DNA of 64,000 bases from Variovorax paradoxus (GCF_024734665.1 NZ_CP102931.1:124001-188000), one strand, 5' to 3'; shown: positions 25,468 through 35,156, numbered from the stretch's first letter. Program-made: numbers and translations. The notes: generated by a model from the sequence alone, not told the origin.

Positions 25468-26577
25468 TCAGGCCTTCTTTTTACTGAAGTAGTGGTTGTA
25501 GGCCATCTTGAAGTCCACCCCGTAGTCGTTCTGCCACTGCAGCGCACGCTCGGCGAACACGCGCTGCGACTCCAGCACCTTCTTGAACAGCGGGTTCTCC
25601 TCGGCCTTCTTCGCCACGGTCTTGTCCCAGGCCGCGAGCTGCGCGCGCAGCACGGCGCCGGGCGTCTTGTAGAACTTGATGCCGGCCTTCTTCATGTCGG
25701 CATAGTCCTGCGAGTTGCGCTGCACCGCCTTCCAGCTCATGTCGGCGCTCGCGGCCTGCACCGCGTAGTCGATGATCGAGCGCAGCTCCTGCGACAGCGC
25801 GCTGTACTTGCCCTTGTTGAACAGCACCTCGAACTGCTCGCCCGACTGGTGGAAGCTCTGCAGCATGCAGTTCTTCACCACGTCGGGGAAGCCCAGCGTG
25901 CGGTCGCTCGATGCGTTGTTGAACTCGGCCGCGTCGATCAGCCCACGGTCCAGCGCGGGCACGATCTCGCCGCCGGGCAGCGGGTTCACCGCCGTGCCCA
26001 TCTCGGTGAACATGTCGACCGCGAGCCCGACGGTGCGAAACTTCAGGCCCTTCATATCCTCGACCTTGGCCACCGGCTTCTTGAACCAGCCCAACGGCTG
26101 CGTGGGCATGGGGCCGTAGAGGTACGACACCACTTCCATGTTCAGGCTCTTGTAGATCTCCTCGAGCAGCGCCTTGCCGCCACCGTAGTTGTGCCAGGCC
26201 AGCACGGTGTTGGCGTCCATGCCGAAGCCCGGGCCCGAGCCCCACAGCGCGAGCGCCGAGTTCTTGCCGTAGTGGTAGGCCACCACGCCATGGCCGCCGT
26301 CGAGCGTGCCCTTGTTCACCGCCTCCAGCAGCTGGAAGGCGGGCACCACGGCGCCCGAGGGCAGCACTTCGATCTTGAGGCGCCCGCCGGCCATGTCATT
26401 GACCTTCTTGGCGAAGTCGTTGGCGTACTCGTGGAAGATGTCCTTGGCGGGCCAGGTGCTCTGGAAGCGCAAGGATGTGGTCTGGGCCACGCTGACCATC
26501 GGCACCGACATGGCGCCTGCGGCCACGGCTGCACCCTTGAGGAGGTTGCGGCGGCGGGGTGATTTGCTGTCTGTCAT
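25468..26577 (-). CDS. TRAP transporter solute-binding protein (DctP-type)
   Basis: The periplasmic receptor of the TRAP importer, 369 residues. The Tat-like signal S-P-R-R-R-N-L-L-K-G-A-A ends near V-S-V-A-Q. The mature part has the family signature around L-K-F-R-T-V-G-L-A-V-D-M-F and P-G-G-E-I-V-P-A-L-D-R-G-L-I-D-A-A-E. The W-H-N-Y-G-G-G-K stretch is like the alpha-keto acid and mannitol/chloroaromatic branch, which suggests an organic acid ligand. GGAGAG precedes ATG 26577. It is the first gene of the dctP-dctQ-dctM unit. Confidence 0.9.
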   Translation of the reverse strand: MTDSKSPRRRNLLKGAAVAAGAMSVPMVSVAQTTSLRFQSTWPAKDIFHEYANDFAKKVNDMAGGRLKIEVLPSGAVVPAFQLLEAVNKGTLDGGHGVVAYHYGKNSALALWGSGPGFGMDANTVLAWHNYGGGKALLEEIYKSLNMEVVSYLYGPMPTQPLGWFKKPVAKVEDMKGLKFRTVGLAVDMFTEMGTAVNPLPGGEIVPALDRGLIDAAEFNNASSDRTLGFPDVVKNCMLQSFHQSGEQFEVLFNKGKYSALSQELRSIIDYAVQAASADMSWKAVQRNSQDYADMKKAGIKFYKTPGAVLRAQLAAWDKTVAKKAEENPLFKKVLESQRVFAERALQWQNDYGVDFKMAYNHYFSKKKA

Positions 26578-26692
26578 GTTGTCTCTCTCCAAAACAAGTT
26601 CTGATGACGAAGAAACCCTGCCCGCCCCTTGGAGTTATGTTTGGCAGGTCCAAGCCGCATCTTTGGCGCGCAGGAAAACGTGACAAACAGGG

Positions 26693-26712
26693 TTTTCACG
26701 AACTGGTGAAAA
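26693..26712. promoter_or_regulatory. Inverted repeat in the TRAP/rhodanese divergent region, candidate operator
   Basis: TTTTCAC (26693-26699) and GTGAAAA (26706-26712) are perfect reverse complements separated by GAACTG. The site lies in the 221-bp divergent gap, nearer to the rhodanese gene (26799) than to dctP (26577). No regulator gene is adjacent, so the binding protein is unknown. The rest of the gap shows no gene. Confidence 0.35.
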
Positions 26713-26798
26713 ATTCCACCATCCGGCGAGGGCATCGGGCAACGTAAAGACGGCCGCTGCCTGGGAAGTAACCCTATTCATTTGAAGGACGCAAAGAG

Positions 26799-27209
26799 AT
26801 GACTGAACCAGTTGGGGAAAAAGGCTATGCCGGCGACGTGACGCCCGAGCAGGCCGCGCAGTGGGTGGCCAGCGGCGAGGCCGTGTTGGTCGACGTGCGC
26901 ACCGACGCCGAACGCGAATGGGTCGGCTACGTGCCCGGCGCCGTGCCTCTGGCCTGGAAGCAATGGCCGGGCATGGCGATGAACGCCGCGTTCGACGACG
27001 GCATCCGCGCCGCCGCCGAAGGCAAGAAGAAGCTGGTGCTGCTGTGCCGCAGCGGCGTGCGCTCCATCTCCGCCGCCAAGCGCGCGACGGAACTGGGTCT
27101 TGAGGCCTACAACATCCTCGAAGGCTTTGAGGGGAACCCGGACGAGCAGGGGCATCGTGGGCAGATTGGCGGCTGGCGCAAGCGTGGGCTGCCTTGGAAG
27201 CAGAACTAG
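26799..27209 (+). CDS. Rhodanese-like domain protein
   Basis: A single-domain sulfurtransferase-like protein of 136 residues, cytoplasmic. The active-site loop C-R-S-G-V-R-S carries the persulfide-forming cysteine, and the preceding V-L-V-D-V-R-T-D-A-E-R-E-W-V-G-Y is the conserved CDC25/rhodanese entry motif. The conserved tail F-E-G-N-P-D-E-Q-G-H-R-G-Q-I-G-G-W marks a common proteobacterial subfamily whose sulfur acceptor is unknown. AAAGAG lies just before the ATG. It is monocistronic, with a terminator downstream at 27301-27330. Confidence 0.9.
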   Translation: MTEPVGEKGYAGDVTPEQAAQWVASGEAVLVDVRTDAEREWVGYVPGAVPLAWKQWPGMAMNAAFDDGIRAAAEGKKKLVLLCRSGVRSISAAKRATELGLEAYNILEGFEGNPDEQGHRGQIGGWRKRGLPWKQN

Positions 27210-27300
27210 GGATTCCTGTTCGGGGTGCGCTCTCGCCGCCGGGGGACATTCGCGGAGGGGAGTACCCGGTGTCATTCGCACGCACCCCGGAAAGAAACAA

Positions 27301-27330
27301 AAAAGGCCCACCGAAATCGGTAGGCCTTTT
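27301..27330. terminator. Bidirectional intrinsic terminator
   Basis: AAAAGGCC and GGCCTTTT flank an inner ACCG-AAAT-CGGT hairpin. A and T tracts on the two sides let it stop both the rhodanese transcript (plus) and the converging BON/LysM transcript (minus). Confidence 0.9.
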
Positions 27331-27350
27331 GCCGATCGAAGAACGAAAGA

Positions 27351-27815
27351 TCAGCTCAGCGCAGGAATGCGCAACTTCTGCCCCGGATAGATCTTGTCCG
27401 GGTGCGTCAGCATCGGCTTGTTCGCCTCGAAGATCGCGTTGTACTTGTTGGCATCGCCGTAGTACTTCTTCGAGATGGCCGACAGCGTGTCGCCCCTCAC
27501 CACGTCGTGGTACTGCGCGGGCGGCGCGGCCGGGGCGACGAGGTTGTTCTCGACGCTGGTCACGTTCGCCACGTTGCCCGCGGCCAGCGAAGCTTTTTCG
27601 CTGGCTTCCTGCGAGGGTGCATGGCCGGCAAGAGTGACCACGCCGCTGCTGGCGGTGTAGGTAACCTCGAGGCCCGTGAGGCCCAGGTTCTGCGTCTCGA
27701 TGTAGGTCTTGATGGCGGCTGCCGCCGCCGCGTTGGCGTCGGGCGTGGCGGCCTGCGCCGACGATCCGCCGAACAGTTTCTCGCCCGCCTCCTTGATGAA
27801 ACTCAGCAATCCCAT
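27351..27815 (-). CDS. kbp: BON and LysM domain protein (Kbp/YgaU-like)
   Basis: The protein has 154 residues and no signal peptide. A short N-terminal helix ([10 protein letters not shown]) is followed by a BON domain (about 28-95, with V-T-L-A-G-H-A) and a C-terminal LysM module (about 103-152, [16 protein letters not shown] and [10 protein letters not shown]). Size and order match E. coli Kbp, a cytoplasmic potassium-binding protein linked to osmotic stress; homologues are often annotated as peptidoglycan-binding LysM proteins. The start is ATG 27815 with GGAG upstream. Confidence 0.87.
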   Translation of the reverse strand: MGLLSFIKEAGEKLFGGSSAQAATPDANAAAAAAIKTYIETQNLGLTGLEVTYTASSGVVTLAGHAPSQEASEKASLAAGNVANVTSVENNLVAPAAPPAQYHDVVRGDTLSAISKKYYGDANKYNAIFEANKPMLTHPDKIYPGQKLRIPALS

Positions 27816-27949
27816 GGCTTTCTCCTTGTGCGGTGGTGGATGGAATTGGCGAATGTAGCGGCGGAACACCGAGGGCTGGCGTAGGCCCATGCCGCGTGTG
27901 TCAGCGACGCGCCAGCAGGAATAGACACAAAGTCGCAATAATCCCGCGC

Positions 27950-28735
27950 ATGTCATCCCCCTTCCTCGCCATCGACATCGGCAACACCCGCCTCAAATGG
28001 GCGCTCTACGACTCGGCCCGCCCCGGCGCCGCGTTGCAGGCGCAGGGCGCCGAATTCCTCGACCACATCGAACGGCTGGCCGACGGCCCCTGGGCCGACC
28101 TGCCTTCGCCCGGCTCCATGCTGGGCTGCGTGGTGGCCGGCGACGCGGTGCGGCGCCGCGCCGAAGAACAGATCGTCGAGCGCTTCGACTGCACTCCCCG
28201 CTGGGTGATGCCCAGCGCCGGCGAGGCCGGCATCGTCAACGGCTACGACCATCCCACGCGCCTGGGCGCCGACCGCTTCGTGGCGATGATCGGTGCGCGC
28301 CACCGCATGCTGGCCGAGAGACCCGGGCAGCCGCCGCGGCCGATGGTGGTGGTGCTGATCGGCACGGCCGTGACCGTCGAGGCGATCGACACCGAAGGCA
28401 AGTTCCTCGGCGGCCTGATCCTGCCGGGCCACGGCATCATGCTGCGCGCGTTGGAGTCGGGCACGGCGGGGCTGCATGTGCCCACCGGCGAAGTGCGCGA
28501 ATTTCCCACCAACACCAGCGACGCGCTCACCAGCGGCGGCACCTACGCCATTGCCGGCGCGGTCGAACGCATGGTGCAGCACGTGCGCTCGCACTGCGGC
28601 ATGGAGCCGGCCTGCTACATGACCGGCGGCGCGGGCTGGAAGATGGCGCCCGTCATGAACGGGCACTTCGAGCTGGTCGAGAGCCTGATCATGGACGGCC
28701 TCCTGGTCATTGCCCGCGAGCGGGCCGCCGCCTGA
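27950..28735 (+). CDS. coaX: Type III pantothenate kinase
   Basis: It phosphorylates pantothenate, the first step of CoA synthesis. The protein of 261 residues has the ASKHA phosphate-1 motif D-I-G-N-T-R-L-K-W (9-17), the substrate motif T-R-L-G-A-D-R-F, the phosphate-2 motif I-G-T-A-V-T-V and G-G-L-I-L-P-G. Type III enzymes are insensitive to CoA feedback and need a monovalent cation. AATAAT at 27937-27942 lies seven bases before the ATG and no ribosome-binding site is seen, so it may be a leaderless transcript. It converges on the serine hydrolase with a 3-bp gap. Confidence 0.93.
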   Translation: MSSPFLAIDIGNTRLKWALYDSARPGAALQAQGAEFLDHIERLADGPWADLPSPGSMLGCVVAGDAVRRRAEEQIVERFDCTPRWVMPSAGEAGIVNGYDHPTRLGADRFVAMIGARHRMLAERPGQPPRPMVVVLIGTAVTVEAIDTEGKFLGGLILPGHGIMLRALESGTAGLHVPTGEVREFPTNTSDALTSGGTYAIAGAVERMVQHVRSHCGMEPACYMTGGAGWKMAPVMNGHFELVESLIMDGLLVIARERAAA

Positions 28736-28738
28736 GCC

Positions 28739-30067
28739 TCAGGGGCGCATCAGCGCCTCGGCCATCGCCTGGAACGCGGGCAGCGTCAGCGGATCGTTCG
28801 CGCCGTTGGCTGCCACCGGGTGCGCCGCATAGCGCACGATCACCATCTCGGCCTTCGGGTCCACATAGATGCTCTGGCCGTGGATGCCGCGCGCCATGTA
28901 TGCACCGTGCGGGTTGTGCGAGACCCACCACATGTCGCGGTACGACCAGCCCTTGAGCAGCGGATAGCCGGCCTTCACGAACTTCGCCGGGTCGCCGCCG
29001 CGCTGGATGTCTTCCACCACTGCCTTCGGAATGGCCTGCTGCCCGTTGGGCGCACGGCCGCCGTTGCGCATGGTCTCGCCGAAGCGCGCAAGGTCGCGCA
29101 GCACGGTGTTGAGGCCGCCGCCGCCTGACTCGGTGCCGATGCGGTCGACCATGAAGTAGGCGTCCTGCTCGGCGCCGATGCGGCGCCAGATCTTCTCGCT
29201 CAGCAGGTCGGCCAGCGACTGATTGCTGGCGCGGCGCACGATCCAGGCCAGCACCTCGGCGTTGACGGTCTTGTAGGCGAACGCGTCACCGTGCTCGCCT
29301 TCCTTCTTCAGCGTGACGAGAAACTCGTAGAACGACTTCGGGCCGGTGTAGTTCTGGCCTTGGGTGAGCATGCCGCCGGCACGGGCGTAGTCCCAGATCT
29401 CGGCCTTGGGGTCGGCGTAGTTCTCGGAGTAGTGCACGCCCACGGTCATGTCCATCACCTGGCGCACGGTGGCGTCGCCGTAGGCGGTGTCCTTGAGTTC
29501 GGGGAGGTACTTGGTGACGGGCGCGGCCGGGTCGAGCTTGCCTTCGTCCGCGAGGATGGCCGCCAGCGTGCCCACGAAGGACTTGGTGACCGACATCGCG
29601 ATGTGCGGGCGCTCGGGCGTGAGCGCGCCGAAGTACTTCTCGTAGACCACCTTGCCGCGGTGCAGCACCAGGATGCCGTCGGTGTAGGTGCCGGAGATCA
29701 TCTGGGCGAAGTTGAGCGTTGCGTCGCTGCCCAGCGGCTTGAACGTCACTGCCTCGATGTCGAAGCGCGGCGTTGCTGCCGGCAGCGGGCTGGCCGCACC
29801 GCTGCCGCGCCACACGTTGGCGGTGGGCACTGTCTCGCGCACGTGCGAGAAGCTCCAGCGCGTGCGCGGAAACACGCCACCGGCCGGGTTGTCGAAGGTG
29901 ATGAGCTTGTCGGGCGGGGGCGGAAAGCCCTTCATCCAGCCCAGCGCATCGACCGAGGTGGCCGCGGGGTCTGGCAGCGCGGGGGGCGTGGGCGTCTGGG
30001 CGGAGGTGGTGTTCACGGCGAGCAGGGTGAAGGCGGCGGCAAGCGCCGTGCGAATGAAGAGGGACAT
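28739..30067 (-). CDS. Serine hydrolase of the beta-lactamase/6-aminohexanoate-dimer hydrolase type
   Basis: The protein has 442 residues, with a signal peptide ending near T-S-A-Q (about 24), so it is periplasmic or secreted. The penicillin-binding-protein-like fold has the nucleophile motif S-V-T-K (Ser159, Lys162) and a Y-S-E-N motif near residue 214 in place of Y-x-N. The long C-terminal part with M-W-W-V-S and G-I-H-G-Q-S is characteristic of the NylB/EstB-like class of amidases and esterases. The substrate is unknown. It is the last gene of a minus-strand run behind hydroxyacyl-CoA dehydrogenase and enoyl-CoA hydratase. Confidence 0.85.
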   Translation of the reverse strand: MSLFIRTALAAAFTLLAVNTTSAQTPTPPALPDPAATSVDALGWMKGFPPPPDKLITFDNPAGGVFPRTRWSFSHVRETVPTANVWRGSGAASPLPAATPRFDIEAVTFKPLGSDATLNFAQMISGTYTDGILVLHRGKVVYEKYFGALTPERPHIAMSVTKSFVGTLAAILADEGKLDPAAPVTKYLPELKDTAYGDATVRQVMDMTVGVHYSENYADPKAEIWDYARAGGMLTQGQNYTGPKSFYEFLVTLKKEGEHGDAFAYKTVNAEVLAWIVRRASNQSLADLLSEKIWRRIGAEQDAYFMVDRIGTESGGGGLNTVLRDLARFGETMRNGGRAPNGQQAIPKAVVEDIQRGGDPAKFVKAGYPLLKGWSYRDMWWVSHNPHGAYMARGIHGQSIYVDPKAEMVIVRYAAHPVAANGANDPLTLPAFQAMAEALMRP

Positions 30068-30091
30068 GTTGTTGTTCTGGATGAAGGGGGA

Positions 30092-30907
30092 TCAACGGCC
30101 GCTGAAACGCGCCGGGCGGCGTTCGATGAAAGAGCGCACACCCTCGGCGGCGTCCTCGCTGTTCGACAGGCGCTTCTGTGTCTCGATGAACTCCGACACC
30201 GCAGCCAGCGGCCCCTGCTCGACCGCCTTGATCACGTTGAGCCGCGTGGCCACCACTGCCAGCGGCGCCTGGGCTGCGATGCGCTGCGCAATGGCCAGCG
30301 CCGCATCGAGCTCCTGCCCTGCCGGCACCACCTTCTGCACGAAGTTCAGGCGATAGGCCTCGGCGCTGTCGAACTCATCCGCCGTCAGCAGGTGCAGCAT
30401 CGCGTTGCCCACGCCCGCGCGCTCGGCCATGCGCAGCGTGGCGCCGCCCGTGGCCATGATGCCGCGCTGCACTTCCATCTGCGAGAAGCGGCAGTTGTCG
30501 GCCGCGACAACGATGTCAGCGCCCAGCATCAGCTCGATGCCTACCGTGAAGCAGATGCCCTTCACCGCCACCACCATCGGCTTGGTGCGGCGGCGGTAAT
30601 CAGGCAGGCCGAAGTCGTGCGGCTCCACCATGCCGGCCGGAATGGCCTTCTCGCCGCGCTTCATGTACTCGGTGACCGCCGGCAGGTCGAGGCCTGCCGT
30701 GAAGTGGTCGCCGAAGGCATGCAGCACGCCCACGCGCAGGTTCGGGTCGTCGTCGAGCCGGGTGTAGGCCTCGGCCAGCTGCTTGAACATCGGCGGCGTC
30801 CAGCCGTTGCGCTTGGCAGGGCGGTTGATGCCGATCAGCAGCACATGGTCGAGCACCTGAGTGTCGATGCAGCCTTCTGCGGGCGGGTTGGTGGGGGTCG
30901 CAGTCAT
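30092..30907 (-). CDS. Enoyl-CoA hydratase/isomerase (crotonase family)
   Basis: A cytoplasmic crotonase-fold enzyme of 271 residues. The oxyanion-hole segments are H-F-T-A-G-L-D-L (near 68-75) and a second glycine loop G-I-C-F-T-V-G-I-E-L-M-L. The conserved glutamates of classical hydratases are not clearly in place in the second active-site region (Q-R-G-I-M-A-T-G-G-A), so isomerase, hydratase or thioesterase activity is possible. It lies 37 bp downstream of the 3-hydroxyacyl-CoA dehydrogenase, consistent with a shared beta-oxidation role. Confidence 0.85.
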   Translation of the reverse strand: MTATPTNPPAEGCIDTQVLDHVLLIGINRPAKRNGWTPPMFKQLAEAYTRLDDDPNLRVGVLHAFGDHFTAGLDLPAVTEYMKRGEKAIPAGMVEPHDFGLPDYRRRTKPMVVAVKGICFTVGIELMLGADIVVAADNCRFSQMEVQRGIMATGGATLRMAERAGVGNAMLHLLTADEFDSAEAYRLNFVQKVVPAGQELDAALAIAQRIAAQAPLAVVATRLNVIKAVEQGPLAAVSEFIETQKRLSNSEDAAEGVRSFIERRPARFSGR

Positions 30908-30944
30908 CGGTCTTGTCTCCGTGTTTTTGTTGTGGCTCTGCGGA

Positions 30945-31793
30945 TCAGTAGGTGTACACGCCGCGGCCCGTCTTGCGGCCCAACTGGCCGGCCGCGACCA
31001 TTTCCTTCAGCAGCGGGCAGGGGCGGTACTTGGAATCGCCGAACTGCTCCAGGTACACCTCCATCACGGCCAGGCACACGTCCAGGCCGATCATGTCGGC
31101 CAGCGCCAGCGGGCCGATGGGCTGGTTGCAGCCCAGCTTCATGCCGGCGTCGATGTCTTCCGCCGTGGCGATGCCCTCGGCCAGCACGAAGAAGGCCTCG
31201 TTGATCATCGGCACCAGGATGCGGTTGACCACGAAGCCCGGCGCGTTCTTCACCGTGATCGGCGACTTGCCGAGCGTCTCGGCCAATGCCTTCACTGCAT
31301 CGTGCGTGGCGTCGCTCGTGAGGTAGCCGCGGATCAGCTCCACCAGCGCCATCATCGGCACCGGGTTGAAGAAGTGCATGCCGATGAAGCGGTCGGGGCG
31401 CGAGGTGGCGGCTGCCAGCTGCGTGATCGAGATCGACGAGGTGTTCGACGCGATGATCACTTCGGGCGCCAGCATGTCGTCGACCTGCTTGAGGATCTTG
31501 AGCTTGAGCGCGTGGTTCTCGGTGGCCGCCTCGATCACCAGTTGGGCGCTCTTCAGGTCTTCGTAGTTGGTCGAGCCCTTGATGAGCGCCAGCGCGGCGG
31601 CCTTCTGCTCGGTGGTGAGCTTTTCCTTCTTGATCAGGCGGTCGAGGCTGCCCGACACCGTGGCCAGGCCCTTGTCGACCGCCGCCTGGGCGATGTCGAC
31701 CATCACCACATTCACGCCGGCCACAGCGCAGGCCTGCGCGATGCCGTTGCCCATCGTTCCGGCACCGATGATGCCGACAGTCTGGATAGCCAT
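30945..31793 (-). CDS. 3-hydroxybutyryl-CoA / 3-hydroxyacyl-CoA dehydrogenase
   Basis: It oxidises 3-hydroxyacyl-CoA to 3-ketoacyl-CoA with NAD(P). The protein of 282 residues matches the short monofunctional Hbd/PaaH type. The N-terminal Rossmann motif is G-I-I-G-A-G-T-M-G-N-G-I-A-Q, the catalytic His lies in G-M-H-F-F-N-P-V-P, with the Glu in V-E-L-I, and the C-terminal dimer domain has N-R-I-L-V-P-M-I-N-E-A. AAGGAG stands upstream of ATG 31793. It is the first gene of the minus-strand unit, divergent from purT. Confidence 0.92.
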   Translation of the reverse strand: MAIQTVGIIGAGTMGNGIAQACAVAGVNVVMVDIAQAAVDKGLATVSGSLDRLIKKEKLTTEQKAAALALIKGSTNYEDLKSAQLVIEAATENHALKLKILKQVDDMLAPEVIIASNTSSISITQLAAATSRPDRFIGMHFFNPVPMMALVELIRGYLTSDATHDAVKALAETLGKSPITVKNAPGFVVNRILVPMINEAFFVLAEGIATAEDIDAGMKLGCNQPIGPLALADMIGLDVCLAVMEVYLEQFGDSKYRPCPLLKEMVAAGQLGRKTGRGVYTY

Positions 31794-31897
31794 GAGAGAA
31801 CTCCTTGAAGAAAACAAAAAGGGGGTGCGCGCGGCTGGCGCCACGGCAAAACATTGATTGTGAAGCAGCCCCGCGGCCGCGCCGTTGCCGCGTGCGA

Positions 31898-31916
31898 CAC
31901 CGGCGACCCGCCGGTG
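31898..31916. repeat. Short hairpin-forming inverted repeat upstream of purT
   Basis: CACCGGCG and CGCCGGTG flank the loop ACC, about 60 bp before the purT start in the divergent gap. There is no T tract, so it is not a simple terminator. The role is unknown. Confidence 0.3.
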
Positions 31917-31977
31917 GCTTACAGTGCGGCGGTTGCTTTTCCCTGCTCGTTTTCCCGCTCTTTTCGACTCTCCGACC

Positions 31978-33180
31978 ATGACCACCCTTGGCACCCCCCT
32001 TTCCCCTTCTGCAACCCGCGTGATGCTTTTGGGCTCCGGCGAACTAGGCAAGGAGGTGCTGATCGCCCTGCAGCGCCTCGGCGTCGAGACCATCGCCGTC
32101 GACCGCTACGAGAACGCCCCCGGCCAGCAGGTGGCGCACCACGCCCGCACCATCACCATGAGCGATCCCGAGCAGCTGAAAGCGCTGATCGAGGCCGAGA
32201 AGCCCACGCTGGTGGTGCCCGAGATCGAGGCCATCGCCACGCCCATGCTGCAGCAGCTCGAAGACGCCGGCGTGGTACGCGTGATTCCCACGGCCCGCGC
32301 CGCCCGCCTCACGATGGACCGCGAAGGCATCCGCCGCCTGGCCGCCGAGACGCTGGGCGTGCCGACCAGCCCCTACAAGTTCTGCGACTCGCTGGCCGAG
32401 CTGCAAGCCGCCATCGATGGCGGCATCGGGTACCCCTGCATCGTCAAGCCCGTGATGAGCAGCTCCGGCAAGGGCCAGAGCAAGATCGACGGCCCCGCCG
32501 ACGTGCAGAAGGCCTGGGACTACGCCATGGCCGGCGGCCGAGTGAGCCATGGCCGCGTGATCGTCGAGGGCTTCATCGACTTCGACTACGAGATCACGTT
32601 GCTCACCGTGCGCGCCAAGGATGCCGGCGGCGCTGTGCAGACGCAGTTCTGCGACCCCATCGGCCACGTGCAGGTGAGCGGCGACTACGTGGAAAGCTGG
32701 CAGCCGCACCCCATGGCGCCCGCTGCGCTGCAGAAGGCACAGCAGATCGCACAGGCCGTGACGGCCGACCTGGGTGGCCAGGGCCTGTTCGGCGTCGAGC
32801 TGTTCGTGAAGGGCGATGAAGTCTGGTTCAGCGAAGTGAGCCCGCGCCCGCACGACACCGGCATGGTCACCATGGCCACGCAGTGGCAGAACGAGTTCGA
32901 GCTGCATGCGCGCGCCATCCTCGGCCTGCCGGTGGACACCTCGCTCAAGAGCCCGGGTGCCAGCGCGGTGATCTACGGCGGCGTGGACGCCACCGGCATC
33001 GCCTTCGACGGCGTGGCCGAGGCGCTGCAGGTGCCCGGCAGCGACATCCGCCTGTTCGGCAAGCCCGAGAGCTTCACCAAGCGCCGCATGGGCGTGGCGC
33101 TGGTGCATGCGGCCGACACCGACACCGCCCGCAAGCTCGCCAAGGAAGCCGCCTCGCGCGTGAAGCCGCGCAAGGCATAG
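31978..33180 (+). CDS. purT: Formate-dependent phosphoribosylglycinamide formyltransferase
   Basis: An ATP-grasp enzyme that formylates glycinamide ribonucleotide with formate, the folate-independent route for step three of purine synthesis. The protein of 400 residues has the preATP-grasp motif G-S-G-E-L-G-K-E-V, the ATP loop [12 protein letters not shown], and the metal-binding F-G-V-E-L-F-V and [11 protein letters not shown]. Length and motifs are normal. ATG 31978 gives the family N-terminus. Confidence 0.94.
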   Translation: MTTLGTPLSPSATRVMLLGSGELGKEVLIALQRLGVETIAVDRYENAPGQQVAHHARTITMSDPEQLKALIEAEKPTLVVPEIEAIATPMLQQLEDAGVVRVIPTARAARLTMDREGIRRLAAETLGVPTSPYKFCDSLAELQAAIDGGIGYPCIVKPVMSSSGKGQSKIDGPADVQKAWDYAMAGGRVSHGRVIVEGFIDFDYEITLLTVRAKDAGGAVQTQFCDPIGHVQVSGDYVESWQPHPMAPAALQKAQQIAQAVTADLGGQGLFGVELFVKGDEVWFSEVSPRPHDTGMVTMATQWQNEFELHARAILGLPVDTSLKSPGASAVIYGGVDATGIAFDGVAEALQVPGSDIRLFGKPESFTKRRMGVALVHAADTDTARKLAKEAASRVKPRKA

Positions 33181-33243
33181 CCAGTTTTCGCAAGCCGCGC
33201 CGCAACGGCGCGGGCATGGTCGAGCGGTTCCACCGGAGACACC

Positions 33244-34185
33244 ATGCTGCACCCCCAGGCTCGCGCCTTGCTCGACTTCATCGAGGCGCGCGGCATTCCG
33301 CCGACGCACACCCTGTCGCCCGCCGACGCGCGGGCCTTCTACCGTGAACGCCGCGCCGCCACGCAGCCGCTGCCGGCCGAAGTGGCCGAGGTGCGCGACC
33401 TTGCCGCCGACGGCCCGCACGGCACCATCCCGGTGCGGCTCTACCGCCCGCTCGGTTCCGGCGCCGGCCCGCTGCCGGTGCTGGTGTATTACCACGGCGG
33501 TGGCTGGGTCATCGGCGATCTCGACACACATGACGTGCTGTGTCGCGAGTTGGCCAACGGCGCAGGCTGTGCGGTGGTCGCGGTCGACTACCGCATGGGC
33601 CCGGAGCACCGCTTTCCCGCCGCCGTCGACGACGCGCTGGCCGCCACCCGCTGGGTGCGTCGCGAAGCCGCGGCGCTGGGGCTCGATGCGAGCCGTCTCG
33701 CGGTGGGCGGCGACAGCGCTGGCGGCAACCTCGCGGCGGTGGTCTCGATTGCCGCGCGCGATGCCGGCGACCTGCCCATCGCCTTCCAGCTGCTGATCTA
33801 CCCGGCCACCGACATGCGCCGTGGCCATCCGTCACACCAGGCCAACGGGCAGGGCTACCTGCTGACCAGCGACACGATGACGTACTTCCACGACCACTAC
33901 ATCACCGACCCGGCGCACGACCTCGACTGGCGCGCCTCGCCGCTGCTGCACACCGACCTGTCGAAGCTGCCGCCTGCGCTGGTGCTCACCGCCGGCTACG
34001 ACCCGCTGCGCGACGAAGGCGCCGCGTATGCCGAGGCGTTGACCGCCGCCGGCAACCATGCCGTGTACGTGTGCTTCGAGCGCCAGATCCATGGCTTCAT
34101 CACCATGGGCAAGGTACTCGACGAGGCCAACACGGCAGTGGCGCTCTGCGCCGCCGAACTGCGCCGCGCACTGGCACCGGCCTAG
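33244..34185 (+). CDS. Alpha/beta hydrolase, hormone-sensitive-lipase-like esterase
   Basis: A cytoplasmic esterase-like enzyme of 313 residues. The oxyanion motif H-G-G-G-W is at 84-88, the nucleophile elbow G-D-S-A-G at 156-160 (Ser158), Asp253 in A-G-Y-D-P-L-R-D and His283 in Q-I-H-G-F complete the triad. It belongs to family IV (HSL) esterases, which prefer short acyl esters. GGAG lies before the ATG. An 8-bp hairpin without a T tract (33195-33213) separates it from purT. Confidence 0.9.
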   Translation: MLHPQARALLDFIEARGIPPTHTLSPADARAFYRERRAATQPLPAEVAEVRDLAADGPHGTIPVRLYRPLGSGAGPLPVLVYYHGGGWVIGDLDTHDVLCRELANGAGCAVVAVDYRMGPEHRFPAAVDDALAATRWVRREAAALGLDASRLAVGGDSAGGNLAAVVSIAARDAGDLPIAFQLLIYPATDMRRGHPSHQANGQGYLLTSDTMTYFHDHYITDPAHDLDWRASPLLHTDLSKLPPALVLTAGYDPLRDEGAAYAEALTAAGNHAVYVCFERQIHGFITMGKVLDEANTAVALCAAELRRALAPA

Positions 34186-34295
34186 GGAAAGTCCCCGCGC
34201 AAATCGATATCGCGCGGGCGGCTCGCGCCGCTACGATCCAGCCAACAAAGACGCCACCCCGCAGTGGCAGTCCACCGATGCAGGAGACAAACACC

Positions 34296-35138
34296 ATGCA
34301 GCGAACAAGGACGACGCCGCCAACGCACACAAGGTTGAGCGGCGCCGCACGGCAGGGGGAACGCCTGATGTGGCTCACGCCGCATCGCGTGTTCTATGCC
34401 GGTCTGCTCGGCGCCGCCGCCGAGCGCACGATGGGCGGGCACGGCGTGTACGTGTCGCCTGCCGGCGCGCCGCCGAACCGCATCCGCATTGGCGGCGGGG
34501 CGTGGATGACCGGTGAATTCATCGTGGTGCCGCCGCATGTGCTGCACCAGGTGGAGTGCGCGCATCCGCTGATCTTCAACCTGCTGATCGAATCGGAGTC
34601 GGTCGATCCGGCGCGCATGCCGGCCTTTTTGCAGCATTGCGGCCCGGTCGAGGCGCCGGCCTTCGTGCAGCGCGTGCGCGAGGCCCATGCGCACCTGCTG
34701 GCGGCCTCGGCGCGCGGCATGAGTTTCGAGGGCTTCGACTTCGACGCGATGTTCTTCGGCGAAGCGCTGGCGCCGCGCGCGCTCGATGCGCGCATCCGCA
34801 AGGTGGCCGACGCCATCAACGCCGACCCCGCCACGCCGATGTCGGCCGAGGAGTGCGCAGCCTCGGTGCACCTGTCTTTCTCGCGCTTCCTGCATCTGTT
34901 CAAGCAGGAGACTGGCATGGCCTTCAGGGCCTTCCGCGCCTGGAAGCGTGCGCGCAGCCTGCTGCGCTACGTGCAACAGGGCAGCACGCTGACCGACATC
35001 GCGCTCGACACCGGCTACCCCGACTCGACGCACTTCAGCCATTCGATCCGCCAGGTCTACGGCCTCAAGCCCAGTGACATCGTGGCCGGCTCGCGCCGCC
35101 TTGCGCTGCACGACGCGGCCGGCGGCTTCAGGCAGTAG
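34296..35138 (+). CDS. AraC-family transcriptional regulator
   Basis: The protein has 280 residues. An N-terminal cupin-like sensor (about 40-100, with V-V-P-P-H-V-L-H-Q-V) is followed by the double helix-turn-helix in the last 100 residues: S-F-S-R-F-L-H-L-F-K-Q-E-T-G, A-F-R-A-W-K-R-A-R, and the second motif T-D-I-A-L-D-T-G-Y-P-D-S-T-H-F-S-H-S-I-R-Q-V-Y-G. ATG 34296 is preferred for GGAG at 34282-34285; ATG 34278 is possible. It lies 18 bp ahead of the branched-chain-type ABC operon on the same strand, its likely target. Confidence 0.88.
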   Translation: MQRTRTTPPTHTRLSGAARQGERLMWLTPHRVFYAGLLGAAAERTMGGHGVYVSPAGAPPNRIRIGGGAWMTGEFIVVPPHVLHQVECAHPLIFNLLIESESVDPARMPAFLQHCGPVEAPAFVQRVREAHAHLLAASARGMSFEGFDFDAMFFGEALAPRALDARIRKVADAINADPATPMSAEECAASVHLSFSRFLHLFKQETGMAFRAFRAWKRARSLLRYVQQGSTLTDIALDTGYPDSTHFSHSIRQVYGLKPSDIVAGSRRLALHDAAGGFRQ

Positions 35139-35156
35139 GCGCGGCGCAGGGGCCCC

